Of a stretch of DNA of 64,000 nucleotides, positions 35,559 to 42,724 are shown in pieces; the first letter of the stretch is position 1, and each line of letters opens with the position of its first letter. The stretch covers positions 62,001 to 126,000 of the forward strand of contig JAFTYI010000011.1 of NCBI GenBank assembly GCA_017464815.1, written 5' to 3'. The notes beneath the pieces are model-generated. The model was not told where the DNA came from. It saw only the letters and a list, made by a program, of their open reading frames with translations, and made no database searches. The DNA is from Bacteroidaceae bacterium. GTDB lineage: Bacteria; Bacteroidota; Bacteroidia; Bacteroidales; Bacteroidaceae. The translations under genes were made by a program, and so were the position numbers.

Positions 35559-35608
35559 GTGGTGCAAATATACGAAATTTGCACCACTGGATCGCAATAT
35601 TGCACCAC
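35559..35608. promoter_or_regulatory. Right-end arm-type repeats (candidate integrase sites)
   Basis: An 11-bp inverted pair GTGGTGCAAAT / ATTTGCACCAC (35557-35587) and a further TTGCACCAC at 35600-35608, directly before the integrase start. The shared word TTGCACCAC also occurs twice at the left end. Confidence 0.5.
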
Positions 35609-35702
35609 AAATATGCAATACAATCCAAAAGATTAACATTTATAAATATGTGTATCAGTGCATTATGTTTTATTTGTGTTGTGTATGGGTTTAATTCCTA
35701 AT

Positions 35703-35717
35703 TCCCGCTTCGAGTAC
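35703..35717. other. attR core, 15-bp direct repeat
   Basis: Identical to the tRNA-Leu 3' end at 12852-12866. The upstream sequence does not form a tRNA, so this is the element-side copy. Confidence 0.85.
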
Positions 35718-35724
35718 GCAGAAT

Positions 35725-35768
35725 AATCGCAAGTGACAGATAATTAGTTGCTTGCGATTTTCTTTTTA
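35725..35768 (+). terminator. Second copy of the tRNA-Leu terminator hairpin
   Basis: Stem AATCGCAAG / CTTGCGATT (35725-35733 with 35751-35759) and T-rich tail TTCTTTTT. Only the loop differs from the copy at 12874-12916. Integration has therefore duplicated about 65 nt in imperfect form. Confidence 0.75.
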
Positions 35769-35821
35769 TGTATTTGTGTTTAAACTTTGTTAAACATATC
35801 CTGTCAAACTGAAAAAAGTAA

Positions 35822-35829
35822 TAACTTTG
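35822..35829 (+). promoter_or_regulatory. -7 element before the beta-helix protein gene
   Basis: TAACTTTG, 32 nt before ATG 35862. No clear TTTG at the -33 position. Confidence 0.45.
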
Positions 35830-35861
35830 TGCGCATGTAATTTATCAATAAAGTGTAGAGT

Positions 35862-37559
35862 ATGCATAGATTCAGAATATTGGCAGTGGCATTGTGCCTG
35901 ATTGGTTGGGGCACAGGAGTGTTGGCGCAGCAAACTGAGGCGGATAAGAGACAGAATGACCGGATGATGCCTTCCAGACCCGACGGAATGTTCCCGGGCG
36001 GCGGCATGGGGCCGATGGGCATGATGATGCCACCCTTCCCCGGAGGCGGAATGATGCCCTTTGGCGGTGGCGGCATAGACCAGTTTGGGGTGGAGTTTGC
36101 CACCGAGATGCCACAGGATGAGGAGGTGGTGGTGAAGTCGGAAGCCGATTCGCTGTACAGCTACTACGTGGAGAATGTCAAGTTCGGCAAACCCGCAAAG
36201 ATTGTTTTTTCTGATAGCGGTGCCGAGGTCGCGGGGCTTCCCGAAGGAGTGCAGCTGGAGAAGGACGGAGCATACCTGACCATCACCTCAGAATCGGCCG
36301 CTCCCTTGGCCATCGAACTCAGTGGAAGGACGGAGGACGGAGCGTTGAAGCTTGATGTCGCAGCTCCGCTCAAGCTGCTGTTCAACAACGTCACGGTGAA
36401 AAGCCAGCGCGGCGATGCCATCCTGTCAGAAGGCAAGGGTCATGTTTATACGGTGTTGGCCGAGGGGAGTGTGAACGAACTTTCCGATTGTCGCAACCCC
36501 GAGATGCCCCCCATGATGGGCTTCCCGCCAATGGGACCAGGCGGTGGAATGCCGGACATGGGGAATATGCCGGACTTCAAGCCGGGTGAAATGTCTATGC
36601 CCCCCTTCATGGACCGTGAGCGCGAAGAGAATCCGGCGGACTATCATGTGCAGTATGGGCTACGCATGAAGAAACCCATGATGAAAAAGAAACTCAAGAT
36701 TGACGGCACCTTTGTCTGTGCAGGTCCGCTGACCGTCAGCGGGAGGGGCAGTTTGCAGATTCAGAGCAACAACAAGGTGGGACTGAAGAGCAAAGCGAGC
36801 CTGATGCTCCGCCCCGGCAACGAGATTACAGTGAGAGCCTTGTCGGGCAAGGGCGTGAATGCCAAAAGCGAGCTGTATATGTACGGCGGCATACTGAATG
36901 TGGATTGCTCATTCAGTGCCGACAAAGCCCTGACGTGTGGGCGCAACATGTATATCCGTGGTGGTCACACGGTGGTCAAGGCCGGTGGTGGCGAATCGAG
37001 CGAGGGAGTGGAGTCGAAGTTCCTCATGCAGATTGACGGCGGAATAGTGGAAGTCGTCGCACAGGACGACGCCATCAATGCACAGGGCGACCTGATTATC
37101 AACGGAGGAGATATAAAGGCCTATTCGATGGTGAACGATGCCATTGATGCCAACTGCAACATCGTCATCAACGGAGGCGACATCTTTGCCAGCGGCAACG
37201 GAATGCCCGAAGGCGGACTGGACTGTGCCGACGAAGAGGGCTACCGCCTGTTCATCAACGGAGGAACAATCATTGCCGTTGGAGGCCGTCATTCCATGCC
37301 CGACAAGCAATCGCGCCAACCCTCCATACAATGGTGGTTGGGCAATCTGGAGGCCGGTAAAGAATACGGAGTCGAAGGAATCTCTTCCTACAAGTCCGAC
37401 CGCGCCTATCAGATGGGCGGCGCCACCCTCTTGTTCTCATCACCGAAATTGCAAAAGGGCAACCCCTACGCCCTCACCATTGACGGGCAGGAGGCTGAGC
37501 GGATAGAATCCCTTTCCGCGCCACTTGGCACAGCAGGTGGTGGCGGATGGCCGATGTAA
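35862..37559 (+). CDS. Carbohydrate-binding beta-helix surface protein (Cthe_2159 / DUF4353-like)
   Basis: 565 residues. A signal peptide (residues 1-23, cleavage near VLA-QQ) is followed by a Met/Gly/Pro-rich stretch (about 40-72, several GGGM and MGMM repeats). The C-terminal half has parallel beta-helix turns of the Cthe_2159 type: INAQGDLIINGGDIKAY, IDANCNIVINGGDIFAS, GYRLFINGGTIIAVGG. Members bind polygalacturonate or cellulose in clostridia. Secreted or surface exposed; no enzyme motif recognised. A second GGMPDMGNMPDF stretch near residue 225 repeats the Met/Gly/Pro theme. It is the first host gene right of the mobile element. Confidence 0.75.
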   Translation: MHRFRILAVALCLIGWGTGVLAQQTEADKRQNDRMMPSRPDGMFPGGGMGPMGMMMPPFPGGGMMPFGGGGIDQFGVEFATEMPQDEEVVVKSEADSLYSYYVENVKFGKPAKIVFSDSGAEVAGLPEGVQLEKDGAYLTITSESAAPLAIELSGRTEDGALKLDVAAPLKLLFNNVTVKSQRGDAILSEGKGHVYTVLAEGSVNELSDCRNPEMPPMMGFPPMGPGGGMPDMGNMPDFKPGEMSMPPFMDREREENPADYHVQYGLRMKKPMMKKKLKIDGTFVCAGPLTVSGRGSLQIQSNNKVGLKSKASLMLRPGNEITVRALSGKGVNAKSELYMYGGILNVDCSFSADKALTCGRNMYIRGGHTVVKAGGGESSEGVESKFLMQIDGGIVEVVAQDDAINAQGDLIINGGDIKAYSMVNDAIDANCNIVINGGDIFASGNGMPEGGLDCADEEGYRLFINGGTIIAVGGRHSMPDKQSRQPSIQWWLGNLEAGKEYGVEGISSYKSDRAYQMGGATLLFSSPKLQKGNPYALTIDGQEAERIESLSAPLGTAGGGGWPM

Positions 37560-38058
37560 AAACAGGGAGGGTGTCCTTCCCCATCCGTCATTACCATTCC
37601 TTCGCTGAAAGAATACCATTCTTCTACAGAGGGAGAATAGCAATCATCCATAAGAAGGGTTCGAAACGCTTGGAAGATTTAAATCTTCAGCGCTCAACAT
37701 CCGTATCTTCAAGCCTCGTCGACCGTATGTTAAACAGCCATTGCCAACAGCCATCACCATCGCCTAAAAACCTGCACCCTACACCCTAAACAATAATCCC
37801 TAAACCTTCATTCACAGCTATCGCCTTCATACTATATTCGTTGTGCCCTCATACTATATAGTATCAGCCCGAACGGTTTTAACTCCTTTAACTCCTTAGC
37901 GAAGCGATTAACTCCTCTAACTCCTTCAATAAATAACCTTCATTCACAGCCTTCACACCCTCATAACCCACTGACCCACACCCGCTTTCTGTGAACGCAA
38001 GCCCATTCACCACCATTCACAGGCTTCACAAATGACCCACTTTGTCATCTTTTCAGAA

Positions 38059-38114
38059 TTTTATATGTATAAAATGTTGCATCGCGCGATTTTTATATGT
38101 ATCAAATGTTGCAT
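38059..38114. repeat. Two 24-bp direct repeats, 32-bp period
   Basis: 38059-38082 and 38091-38114 differ at one base. Each reads TTTTATATGTAT, A or C, then AAATGTTGCAT. The spacing of three helical turns suggests a protein-binding iteron pair. Confidence 0.75.
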
Positions 38115-38182
38115 GGGAGGAAAATAACTTGTATCGAATCCGACAGGATTAGAATGTTTCCATAAAAAACAACCGATATGTT

Positions 38183-38213
38183 TTTGTTTTCTGATAGGTT
38201 TATGTTAACTTTG
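38183..38213 (+). promoter_or_regulatory. Consensus promoter for the GIY-YIG gene
   Basis: TTTG (38183-38186), exactly 19 nt, TAACTTTG (38206-38213); ATG follows at 38253. Confidence 0.75.
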
Positions 38214-38252
38214 TGGGCGGAAATGGTTAATTGACGGCAAATAAAATTTGAT

Positions 38253-38528
38253 ATGATGAAAGAACCCGGTTACGTTTATATCTTGACTAATCCCAGTTTT
38301 CGCGAAGATTGGGTGAAGATTGGCAAAAGTTCGCGTCTTGTAGATGTAAGAAGCAGGGAATTGGACAATACTGCTGTTCCTTTGCCTTTTGAGATATTCG
38401 CCACGATAAAGACGGTGAAATATAATGAAGTAGAGAAGTTGGTACATAGAATGATTGATGAATTAACGAATTTAAGAATTCGTTCAACTCGTGAATTTTT
38501 TAATGCTTTCCCCAACAGTTGTTTTTGA
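38253..38528 (+). CDS. GIY-YIG / T5orf172-like nuclease domain, apparently 3'-truncated
   Basis: 91 residues. The start GYVYILTNPSF...VKIGKSS is the GIY-YIG core as found in T5orf172/MUG113 proteins, followed by the conserved RSRELDNTAVPLPFEIFATI, with Glu in EVEKLVHRMIDE. The family normally continues past REFFN; here the last residues (AFPNSCF) come from the antisense strand of an integrase fragment, so the end looks like a deletion junction. It could be a free-standing nuclease domain or a broken gene. It has a consensus promoter. Confidence 0.6.
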   Translation: MMKEPGYVYILTNPSFREDWVKIGKSSRLVDVRSRELDNTAVPLPFEIFATIKTVKYNEVEKLVHRMIDELTNLRIRSTREFFNAFPNSCF

Positions 38529-38831
38529 GAATAACTGTTTCTTGTTTTCCATCAATGTTGTTGCAGTGTAATCTTCGCCTGCAATTCTTTTCTCTAACGC
38601 AATCCGTTGGACTTTGTTGACCTCCTCGTTTATGATAAGCTGTATTCTTTCATAATCCGGACAAGATTCTTTCAAGCGATTTTCTTTAAAATTCCAATGT
38701 ACAGGATTTATAGCGATGCCTAAACTCTTGTACTTTCTCTTGCCATTTTTGCAAATTCTCAGCATCAGTGGCGATTTCCCATCTTTCAAAACTTTGGTTT
38801 TGAAGCAGATAACACAAACTGTAAAGTTCAT
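38484..38831 (-). pseudogene. Tyrosine recombinase fragment (N-terminal arm domain only)
   Basis: 115 codons that match only the N-terminal arm-type DNA-binding domain of Bacteroidetes integrases (KDGKSPLMLRICKNGKRKYKSLGIAINPVHWN), plus the start of the core-binding domain (TTVGESIKKFTS). The catalytic domain is absent, and the frame ends inside the 3' end of the convergent GIY-YIG gene. It lies 60 nt past the tRNA-Lys terminator, reading away from it, as expected for the integrase of a former tRNA-Lys element that has been deleted. Confidence 0.75.
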
Positions 38832-38891
38832 TTTTGGTTTACATCTTGGTTTACATGAACGTGTAAACCAGATGCAAAAAAGGGATAAAAA

Positions 38892-38921
38892 AAGAGAGCT
38901 ACAATTTTGTAACTCTCTGAT
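38892..38921 (-). terminator. Terminator after tRNA-Lys
   Basis: Minus-strand hairpin AGAGAGTTAC / GTAGCTCTCT (one mismatch) followed by TTTTTTTA. Confidence 0.7.
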
Positions 38922-38928
38922 TTTTAAG

Positions 38929-39001
38929 TGATCCGCCTGGGGCTCGAACCCAGGACCCCAACATTAAAAGTGTTGTGCTCTACCTGCTGAGCTAGCGAAT
39001 C
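38929..39001 (-). tRNA. tRNA-Lys (UUU)
   Basis: 73 nt on the minus strand. The acceptor GATTCGC pairs with GCGGATC (one T-G pair), the anticodon stem CAACA/TGTTG encloses CTTTTAA (anticodon TTT), and the T-arm is CTGGG-TTCGAGC-CCCAG. No CCA encoded. Confidence 0.95.
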
Positions 39002-39029
39002 AAACCTGTTGTTTGCCGTTAAGCGGGTG

Positions 39030-39061
39030 CAAAGATACTGTCTTTGTGTGAATTGACCAAA
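39030..39061 (-). promoter_or_regulatory. tRNA-Lys promoter
   Basis: On the minus strand TTTG (39058-39061), 20 nt, TATCTTTG (39030-39037), 28 nt before the tRNA. Confidence 0.65.
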
Positions 39062-39204
39062 CTTTTTCTTGGGAATTTGACAAAGACGGGGCAAAAAAGG
39101 GGGTGGGGATGCCCTTTTATGCCTTGATGGAGAGGGGAGAGGGTCTTTTTCTTACCTTATCTGATGCTTTGGAGCGGTGCTGCTGGTCGGTGAAGGGGTG
39201 GGGT

Positions 39205-39414
39205 GGCCTTCGTCTGATAAGCGGCAGGTTGGGCTTCCTCCCGATAAAGGTGGGGCGGCCTTCACTTGATAAAGGTAGGCAGGCCTTCACTTGATAAAGG
39301 TAGGGCAGGCCTTCACTTGGCAAGTGGCTGGTCAGCCCTCTTTGGGTGGGGTGGGTGGCTGGCCTTTCTTTGATGAGGCGGATGGTTGGCCTTCGTCCTG
39401 TGGGGTGGCTGCGG
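39205..39414. repeat. 26-27-bp degenerate tandem repeat across the AI-2E transporter stop
   Basis: About eight units of the form GGCCTTCACTTGATAAAGG plus 7-8 nt begin near 39205, 39232, 39257, 39282, 39308, 39335, 39361 and 39388. The central ones are nearly identical. The array runs from the downstream gap into the last about 28 codons of the permease gene. Confidence 0.8.
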
Positions 39415-40570
39415 GCTTTTTGGGCGAGCGGCGCTTCTTGCGGCGGTTGCGGGATGGGGTGGCCGTGGCGGACGGGTCGGGCTGTGGCGGCAGTTTTTGT
39501 TCGCCGTAGTGGAGGAACTGGTTGTAGTAGGCCAGCATGAGGGTGGTGAGCGGCAGGGCGATGATCATGCCCAACATGCCGAGCAGACTGCCCCACACGG
39601 AGAGGGAGAGCAGGATGACGGCGGGGTTGAGGCCCGTAATCTTGCCCATCACCTTGGGCACGATGATGCCGTCCTGAATGACCTGCACGACGCAGAAGAC
39701 AACCATCGCCAGTGCCAGTATGAGCCAGAAGTTCTGCCCCGTGTCGGCCGCCTTCAACAGGGCGAGCAGCACGGTGGGCACCAGGGCTATCAGCTGCAGG
39801 TAGGGGACCATGTTCAACAGGCCGATGAAGAGGCCGAAGCCGATGGCCATGGGGAAATCGATGATGAGGAATCCGATGCTGAACATCACGCCCACGAGGA
39901 AGGCCACGAGGGACTGGCCGCGGAAGTAGCGGTTCATGTTCACCTCCACGTCGGTGACGATGGCTTGCACAAACTGGCGGTGCTTGGCGGGCACGAGCTT
40001 GATCCAGCCGTTGGCGATGGACTCATAGTCGAGCAGGATGAAGAAGATGTAGAGCAGGATGATGAACGAGGCGAAGATGCCCACCACGAAGCTGACCGAG
40101 TGGTGGACGAGGCTCCAAACCTTGGGCATGAGGCTGCGCAGGGTGTTGCCCAGGTTCTCTTCGGTGAAGAATTGTTGCAGGTAGTTGGGGTCGATGTTCT
40201 CCTTGATGAAGTTCTCCACTGTGCCGGGGATGGAGGCGTTGCGGCTGCCTTGGGCGAAGTATTGCACGAGCAGGTCCTTCAGCCTCATGAACTCCTCTAT
40301 GACCGAGGGAACAAAGAAAATCCCTGCCGCGGTGAGCAGCAACACGACGGTGAGCATGGCGCTCAGGATGGCCACCACGCGGTTGTTCATCCTCAGGCGG
40401 TACTGGTAGAACTTCACCAGCGGATAGAGGAAGTAGGCCACGAGCCAGGCGATGAAGAAGGGGAGCAACACACCGCTCAGGTGGTCGACCAGGTAGAAGA
40501 GTCCGACGAGCAGGGCCACTGTCAGCAAGCCGCGGACGAAACTGTCGAAGGTGATTTTCTTTTCCAGCAT
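39332..40570 (-). CDS. AI-2E family transporter (PerM-like permease)
   Basis: 412 residues from ATG 40570; 15 extra upstream codons would overlap the candidate promoter (TATCTTTG at 40596-40603, minus strand), so they are excluded. An integral membrane protein with about eight helices: two near residues 8-45, one at 60-85, then the rest after the long periplasmic-like loop (about 90-135). The family signature VPYLQLIALVPTVLLALL and QVIQDGIIVPKVMGK...LNPAVILLSLSVWG is clear. Family roles include autoinducer-2 export and Na+/H+ antiport; substrate unknown. The C-terminal basic tail (PSRNRRKKRRSPKKP) ends in a repeat-encoded stretch. Confidence 0.85.
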   Translation of the reverse strand: MLEKKITFDSFVRGLLTVALLVGLFYLVDHLSGVLLPFFIAWLVAYFLYPLVKFYQYRLRMNNRVVAILSAMLTVVLLLTAAGIFFVPSVIEEFMRLKDLLVQYFAQGSRNASIPGTVENFIKENIDPNYLQQFFTEENLGNTLRSLMPKVWSLVHHSVSFVVGIFASFIILLYIFFILLDYESIANGWIKLVPAKHRQFVQAIVTDVEVNMNRYFRGQSLVAFLVGVMFSIGFLIIDFPMAIGFGLFIGLLNMVPYLQLIALVPTVLLALLKAADTGQNFWLILALAMVVFCVVQVIQDGIIVPKVMGKITGLNPAVILLSLSVWGSLLGMLGMIIALPLTTLMLAYYNQFLHYGEQKLPPQPDPSATATPSRNRRKKRRSPKKPAATPQDEGQPSASSKKGQPPTPPKEG

Positions 40571-40731
40571 ATGATTGATGATATTTGGGCGGAAGCAAAG
40601 ATAGTGATTTTCCATCGTTCATCAGTCGTTTTTACCCGAAAGAACAATCATTTCCCCCTCTTTTCTCCCTTTTTATGTGAAACAACTGTTAAAAGATGCA
40701 CTCTTTTATCTGTTTCCCACTAATTTCTTCC

Positions 40732-40739
40732 TACATTTG
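40732..40739 (+). promoter_or_regulatory. rsmI -7 promoter element
   Basis: TACATTTG, 21 nt before ATG 40761; 19 nt upstream is TCTG (one mismatch to TTTG). Confidence 0.5.
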
Positions 40740-40760
40740 CACCCATAGTTCTGAAACTCG

Positions 40761-41498
40761 ATGATGACAATGGGAATACTATACGTCGTACCTACCCCGG
40801 TAGGGAACATGGAGGACATGACCTTCCGTGCCATACGCATCTTGAAAGAGGCCGACCTCATCTTGGCTGAGGACACGCGCACCTCGAGCAAGTTGCTGAA
40901 ACACTATGAGATTAAGAATCCGATGCAGTCGCATCACAAGTTCAATGAACATCAGATGGTGGAGAGTGTTGTCAACCGCATACGGGGCGGTGCCACCGTG
41001 GCGCTCATCAGCGATGCGGGCACGCCGGGCATCAGCGACCCGGGCTTTCTGGTGGTGAGGGAGTGTGTGCGTGCCGGCATCGAGGTGCAGTGTCTGCCCG
41101 GTGCCACGGCCTTCGTGCCGGCCCTGGTCAGCAGTGCGTTGCCCTGTGACCGCTTCTGCTTCGAGGGTTTCCTGCCTCAGAAGAAGGGGCGTCAGACCCG
41201 CCTGACGAGCCTGCAGGCCGAGGAGCGCACGATGATTTTCTATGAGTCGCCCTACCGCGTGGTGAAGACGCTCACCCAGTTCATCGACTTCTACGGACCC
41301 GGCCGGCAGGTGGCCGTCTGCCGCGAGATATCCAAGATTCACGAAGAGTGTGTGCGCGGCACCTTGGCCGAGGTGGTGGCCCACTTCAAGAAGCACGAGC
41401 CGAAGGGCGAAATCGTCATCCTGTTGGCCGGATGCAACAACAAGGAGAATGTGGCGGACGTTGATGCCTCCGCCTTCGCCTCCGATGAGGAGGAATAA
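40761..41498 (+). CDS. rsmI: 16S rRNA (cytidine1402-2'-O)-methyltransferase
   Basis: 245 residues of the tetrapyrrole-methylase fold. RsmI methylates the ribose of C1402 in 16S rRNA near the P site. Family marks are YVVPTPVGNMEDMTFRAI, ILAEDTRTSSKLLKHY, ALISDAGTPGISDPG (SAM-binding loop) and FEGFLPQKKGRQTRL. It continues MIFYESPYRVVKTL. The last 20 residues form an acidic tail (FASDEEE). Three in-frame ATGs are near the start; 40761 fits the promoter distance. Cytosolic. Confidence 0.95.
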   Translation: MMTMGILYVVPTPVGNMEDMTFRAIRILKEADLILAEDTRTSSKLLKHYEIKNPMQSHHKFNEHQMVESVVNRIRGGATVALISDAGTPGISDPGFLVVRECVRAGIEVQCLPGATAFVPALVSSALPCDRFCFEGFLPQKKGRQTRLTSLQAEERTMIFYESPYRVVKTLTQFIDFYGPGRQVAVCREISKIHEECVRGTLAEVVAHFKKHEPKGEIVILLAGCNNKENVADVDASAFASDEEE

Positions 41499-41545
41499 AG
41501 AATGCGAAACTTAAATAATATATATATATAATAAGGTATAGAGAT

Positions 41546-42406
41546 ATGAAAAAGTTAGTTTTGTTCGTTGCCTGTGCAGCCATGTTGGTTGCCTGCGACA
41601 ATTTTGGAAACAGACAGAAGAGCCTGCAGCAGCAGAACGACTCGCTGCAGACGGCGCTCAGCCAGAAGAATGCCGAGTTGGAAGAGTTCATGAACACCTT
41701 CAATACCATCCAGGAGGGGTTCCGCCTGATAAACGAGGCCGAGGGCCGCGTGAAGGCCGTTGGCGAGGGTCCCGTTTCGACGCTTGACCAGGTGAAGGAG
41801 GACATGGCCTTCATTGCCCAGACCATGAAGCAGAACCGCGAGAAGATTGCCGAACTGCAGAAGCAGCTGAAGGGCAACGCCAATGCCACCTCACAGATGA
41901 AGCAGACGGTGAACAACCTGACGGCCCAACTGGCCGAGAAGGCCCAGCAGCTGACTGCCCTGCAGGCCCAGCTGGCGGCCAAGGACATCCGCATTGCCGA
42001 GCTGGACGAGGTGATTGCCGGCTTGCAGACCGACGTGGCCCTGCTCCGTGCCGACAGCATTGCCAAGGAGCGCACCATCGATGCACAGGACAAGGCGCTG
42101 AATGCCGCCTGGTTTGTCTATGGCACCAAGAAGGAACTGAAGGAGCAGAAGATTCTCGACGAGAAGTTCCTGGCCAAGGACGAGGTGTTGCAGAACGCCA
42201 ACTTCAACAAGGACTACTTCACGCAGATCGACATCCGTCGCGACACCGAAGTCAAGCTCTACAGCAAGAGTGCCAAGCTACTGACCATCCATCCCGAGGG
42301 CTCCTACAAGCTGGATAAGGACGAGAAGGGGCAGTATGTCCTGCGCATCACCGACCCCACCACCTTCTGGAGCGTGTCGCGCTACCTGGTTATTCAGGTG
42401 AAATAA
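41546..42406 (+). CDS. Coiled-coil lipoprotein
   Basis: 286 residues. The signal peptide MKKLVLFVACAAMLVAC gives Cys17 as lipid site. Residues about 25-195 are long coiled coils with heptads (QQQNDSLQTALSQKNAELEEF, split; QLAEKAQQLTALQAQLAAK). A C-terminal domain (about 200-286) has GTKKELKEQKILDE and GSYKLDKDEKGQYVLRI; it resembles proteins found widely in Bacteroidetes without known function. Probably in the periplasm, anchored to the inner or outer membrane. Start ATG 41546 is 47 nt after rsmI. Confidence 0.8.
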   Translation: MKKLVLFVACAAMLVACDNFGNRQKSLQQQNDSLQTALSQKNAELEEFMNTFNTIQEGFRLINEAEGRVKAVGEGPVSTLDQVKEDMAFIAQTMKQNREKIAELQKQLKGNANATSQMKQTVNNLTAQLAEKAQQLTALQAQLAAKDIRIAELDEVIAGLQTDVALLRADSIAKERTIDAQDKALNAAWFVYGTKKELKEQKILDEKFLAKDEVLQNANFNKDYFTQIDIRRDTEVKLYSKSAKLLTIHPEGSYKLDKDEKGQYVLRITDPTTFWSVSRYLVIQVK

Positions 42407-42429
42407 AGGTCCTGTCATTTGATTTTTAG

Positions 42430-42609
42430 GGGTCAGTCCGAAAAGTCGGTTGTATATAATTGGTTTACATGCCGTCTCTGTCATTCTGAACGCAGTGAAG
42501 AATCTGTAAACATAAGCAATGCATTTCTAAAGCACACGTTATCAGATTCTTCACTGCGTTCAGAATGACAGAGACGGCATAATTTACAAATGGGTTTTAG
42601 GACTGACCC
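42430..42609. repeat. Nested palindrome containing family B copy 2 (42471-42578)
   Basis: The family B element has 36-bp arms that match perfectly: the left arm begins GCCGTCTCTGTCATTCTGAA at 42471 and the right arm ends at 42578. Its loop is the complement of the loop at 9217-9303, so the two copies are in opposite orientations. An outer inverted pair GGGTCAGTCC (42430) / GGACTGACCC (to 42609) encloses it. Confidence 0.8.
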
Positions 42610-42626
42610 AAATAGAGGCCCTGTTT

Positions 42627-42701
42627 AGGCACGGATTACACGGATGACGCGGATAAGTCAACTATAGCGATTTATCCGCGTCATCCGCGTAATCCGTGCC
42701 T
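42627..42701. repeat. Dispersed palindrome, family A, copy 3
   Basis: The left arm is AGGCACGGATTACACGG and the right arm ends CGCGTAATCCGTGCCT. It lies between the convergent lipoprotein and amidase genes, like the other two copies. Confidence 0.85.
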
Positions 42702-42724
42702 AAAAAGTTAATTATGACACACCG

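Larger units (their letters stand above)
12852..35717. mobile_element. Integrative mobilizable element (NBU-like) carrying a BREX-type defence operon
   Basis: About 22.85 kb between the two 15-bp repeats TCCCGCTTCGAGTAC. The left repeat is the 3' end of tRNA-Leu; the right one lies beyond the integrase. The element is AT-rich compared with both flanks, and all its genes are on the minus strand. It carries a tyrosine integrase, HTH protein, DUF3987 protein, primase-like protein, MobC and relaxase, but no conjugation pore genes, so it should need a helper element for transfer. Known Bacteroides NBU elements also use a leucine tRNA 3' end and a similar int/orf/primase/mob layout. The cargo is a type III BREX-like operon. 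Confidence 0.85.
37560..38252. other. Gene-poor region with short repeats
   Basis: About 690 nt without a supportable gene. It contains two copies of ACCTTCATTCACAGC (near 37803 and 37929), two of CTCATACTATAT or close to it (near 37826 and 37849), and runs of TTAACTCCTTTAACTCC-like words. The direct repeats at 38059-38114 and the promoter at 38183-38213 are listed separately. Confidence 0.6.

Noticed and set aside
39386..40723. 445-codon open frame on the plus strand
   Set aside because: Antisense to the AI-2E transporter; the product is a Glu/His/Val-rich shadow without domains.
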